From: Certhia americana
Taxonomy: Eukaryota > Chordata > Aves > Passeriformes > Certhiidae
Assembly: GCA_018697195.1 (NCBI GenBank)
Contig: JAGMWU010000041.1
Location: forward strand, 238,754 to 302,753
Length of the DNA: 64,000 bases
Direction of reading: 5' to 3'
This document shows, in pieces, positions 61,001-64,000 of the stretch (position 1 is the stretch's first letter; every line of letters begins with the position of its first letter). The translations under genes and the position numbers were made by a program. The notes under the pieces were generated by a model that made no database searches, had not been told where the DNA came from, and saw only the letters and a program-made list of their open reading frames with translations.

Positions 61001-64000
61001 GAGAAGCAGGGATATTTTCCCAAATACATAGGCAGCAGTTCTTGGCACTAGACTCACCTAGATGCAGGTGAGTCTGCTGCTGTCTTAAATGAGCCTTTGG
61101 GACTCGTCCCTCTGTGAGCTTTGGTAGGAATGAGAGAGCAGGAAGAAACCAACCTGCCTGTCAGTTCCATGGCCATGCGGCATGGGATGAAAGGAACACC
61201 ATGGAGAAAGGAATACCAGTGCTGGGGGGCAGCACGGATGTGCCATAGCTGTCCCACAGCTTCCCTGCCAGCACATGAGCAGTGCAGCCCCCCAAGCCAA
61301 GGCAAAGGAAACCTTTCCATGGGCAGGGCTGGTAATCGCTGAGTGTTTCACTGCTCAGGATTCCCAAGCAACTAACACATTTGTTTTCCTGATCCTCACG
61401 ATGCCTTTCTCATGGAGCGAGCTGCAGTAGAGTGATGCGCCAGGCCTGTTCCCCTGCCCAGATTATTCCTCCCCTGTGAGCCGGCGGTGCAGGGCAGCTG
61501 TCCGAGCGGCTGGCCGGGATTCGGAATGGCCGCTGAGCTAATCTCCAGGCTTTGCAGATGAAGGAGGCAGCAGATAACAGGATTAAAGTTTGCCGACCCA
61601 GGGTTTTCACAGCCCGAGACGCGGGCGGAGGGGGAGACAGAATGACTTCTGTCATTAATCTTAATTGATTGCCAAGAGGTTTTTAATCTGGCTTATTAAT
61701 TAGGAAGGTCCTTAACACACTGTCTACATATCAACATCAGATGCTCTTTTGGGACTTTGGGGACATATGGCCTATCTATATTTACATTCACACAATTTAC
61801 ACATACATACATCGCTGTATGGGAGCTGCTCGCACGGGTAACGCACACGGAGTGCCGAGGAAGTGTTTGCATTCACACACTCTTCAGCAAAGGGGGATGG
61901 AAATGAAAAAACACCTTGTGCAAAGGTTACATTCCCACATGATGAACTCACATACCTCTGTTTATACTGATATGCATATTAATCCAGATCAATTTTATGT
62001 GCCATTTATCTAGATTAGCGTTCAAATGGCATTCTTGGTTTGGCAGATTTAAGTGAGACTGTTCTTAAACAGTGACATGGCACGTTTTAAAAAGTTCAGG
62101 CTGTGGTTCCACTGCCATTTTGGAGGAGATCAGCGCAAATACTTGATATAACAGTCAGGTGACCCTGGAAATAAGTGACCAGAGCTAGAGAAGCTCTGAG
62201 ATGGGAGGTGCTGACAGAATGAGGTGAACAGAACTAGGCTGGTTTCCCTCTCACTGCACTGGGCTCTGCTCCTCTAACCAACAGCAAAGGTGTGAGAACA
62301 CCTTGGAAAGGCTGTTTTTAGAAAGTGATTTTCTGTCTCACCTGACAGGTGTGGCGTCACCTGCTATGGCAGCCCGAGCTCGTTCACTCACCCAGTGGCA
62401 AGCAGTTTACAAACCTGTGGTAAACTGCAGCTACTGGAGTTCAGAGGATGCTCAGATGTGCCCACCCAGGCCCTGCCTGACCCAGGGCTCTAAAGTCTGC
62501 AAGCAGTTGCATGTGTTTATCCTTTTGTGCACAACATTATCCAAAAGAAGGCAGGGGGAGGGAACTGTTTTCCCCTACTGCTCTTGAAAAGTTGGGAAGA
62601 ACTACAGCACACATGCTGCTGGATGTGACTGCTGCATGGGAGAGGCAGACAGTGGGGAGAGAGAGAAGAAAGTGATCCAAAATGATATTTACTGCCTCCA
62701 ATCTTATTACTGTATTCCCATAATTCAAAATTACTTTTGTTCTGAAATGTTTTTGCATGTTTAAGTCTATTCTGAACTACAGATCCATAACAGATCTGTT
62801 AACAGAATGCCCACAACACTTCACCTGTGTGCATTTTAAGTTGACCAGGTGTTCTCCAGCCAGAACATTTCCTGGCTGTGTCACAGCTTCCTGCAATTTA
62901 AACACCGTCTCCAAGGAAGTTAATGCAATTTGCAGCGATGGTTGCTGATGCTGCTCCCTGTCACAGTGGGTTTGTGGGTGCACAAAGGTCTGTTCCTTCC
63001 CTCCCAGTCACTCCAAAAAGAATTCTGTAACTTCTAGGAACTGGTGGGCAAATGCTACATGAAATACGCCCACTGCAGTTCAGGAGGGCTCAGCTCCTGC
63101 CAGGCTCCAAGCCATGCTGGACAGGTGACCAAGGGAGAGGAGCAGTGTCCCTGGGGTGACACACCTGGCTGTGCACACAACCTCAGGGATGGGATGACAG
63201 CCTTCCTAGGATACCACTTCCCTCCTGCAGCTTTGTGGGTGCTCTGGGGCTCACTACTGCTCCTTCCTACGTAATGGTTGTTTCTCAGACACATTTCTAT
63301 CTGCAGTTTTCTCTCACAGCCTTGCCCTGTCCTTATTACTTAGTGCAGCAGGCCACAAGAGGCAGTGTAAAACAGTTTGATCCAATGAAAAAGGAGCAGA
63401 TTTTCTTGGAGTTCATTATCACCTTTTTCCAGTGAAACAATAGAAATTCTTTACTAGTGTGAAATAAAAGTTCCCTTTCTGGATGCAAACTGTGCCTGTC
63501 TGAGCAGAGGGAAAGTGAAGGAGCAAAGCACACAGGAGCTTACAGCATGTTTTGCATCTTTCTGTACCCAAGTAGATGGATGATGTTTTATTTTACATTA
63601 TAGTAAAACATAGAACCTGCTAAAATCTGGAAATGCTGTAAAACGATGAGCAGAATAAGCATATTATAATCCAAAAGAAAATTGATTATTTAGAGTTAAA
63701 CATTCAGAGCAGTGCCCAAGGGCTGAGGATATCACTATTCTGGGAAAGATGTCCCCAGCCCAGCCGAGCACCCCTGAATTAGGGAATATCCCAGAAACTG
63801 AGTATTGCCACTGGGGCCCCCCATCTCACCCAGGAGAGACAGGGAAGATGTCTGATGGCATCCCCTCTTCCCAGGGCTGCTTCCCTGCCTCCCAGGATTG
63901 CCTCAGTTCCCAGTTCAAAGGGGCTCTGCTCTGTTTGCCCCTTTGGGGAGCTGTGGGTGCTTGTCTTGAACCTGGAGTATCTCGCACAGCCCAGCCACAA
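58039..64000 (+). other. ANTXR2 intron 16 (start), terminal exon not seen
   Basis: At least 5962 bp after exon 16. Neither of the two short alternative CMG2 C-terminal ends known in human could be found, so the last exon and 3'UTR are probably beyond the window. The stretch holds a CpG-rich island (about 59585-59995) and a GC-mixed block (about 61400-61720) that may be regulatory. Confidence 0.7.
59585..59995. promoter_or_regulatory. Second CpG-rich island, inside intron 16
   Basis: High GC with dense CpG (for example GTGCGAGGGCTGTACCGGGG, then GCGCTCGAGCCCCGGG and GCCGGCGGCGGGC), while neighbouring intron is CpG-poor. No recognisable exon in either strand. Could be an alternative or antisense promoter, an orphan CpG island, or locally GC-biased sequence. 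Confidence 0.6.

Overview
The window is vertebrate nuclear DNA, almost certainly from a songbird (oscine passerine). One gene explains nearly all the recognisable coding sequence: ANTXR2 (capillary morphogenesis protein 2, CMG2; anthrax toxin receptor 2), on the + strand. A tRNA-headed, CR1-tailed SINE of the TguSINE1 type at 461-594, the low density of other repeats and the compact introns fit a passerine bird. The species itself cannot be read from the sequence.

Layout. 1-6086 is 5' flank with no supported gene; it holds the SINE, a C-rich stop-poor block and some simple-sequence tracts. 6087-6665 is a CpG island interrupted by 97 Ns (6173-6269). It is the expected ANTXR2 promoter and first-exon region, but no exon 1 sequence (signal peptide, first strand of the vWA domain, MIDAS aspartate) is visible, so exon 1 is probably inside the gap. 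Fifteen consecutive coding exons (2 to 16 by the human scheme) then run from 6789 to 58038. All have AG acceptors and GT donors, compatible phases and an uninterrupted reading frame of 1273 nt (424 complete codons). Exons 2-7 encode most of the von Willebrand factor A domain, exons 8-11 the Ig-like membrane-proximal domain, exon 12 the transmembrane helix, and exons 13-16 the cytoplasmic tail. The short terminal exon was not found and is probably beyond 64000.

Introns range from 97 bp to 13.7 kb. Intron 7 (17016-30672) and intron 10 (34553-47201) are the largest. They contain no recognisable second gene, no reverse transcriptase, no tRNA or rRNA and no CRISPR array. Points of interest in non-coding sequence are two abutting perfect hairpins in intron 7, a 14-bp-arm palindrome in intron 13, AT-rich blocks with transcription-factor-like motifs in introns 7 and 10, and a second CpG-rich island plus a possible conserved element in intron 16.

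No novel multi-gene system was found. The most useful observations are the exon 1 loss to an assembly gap beside a G-rich minisatellite, the intronic hairpins and the intron 16 CpG island. Comparisons with human CMG2 rest on recall of that protein, not on an alignment that was run.
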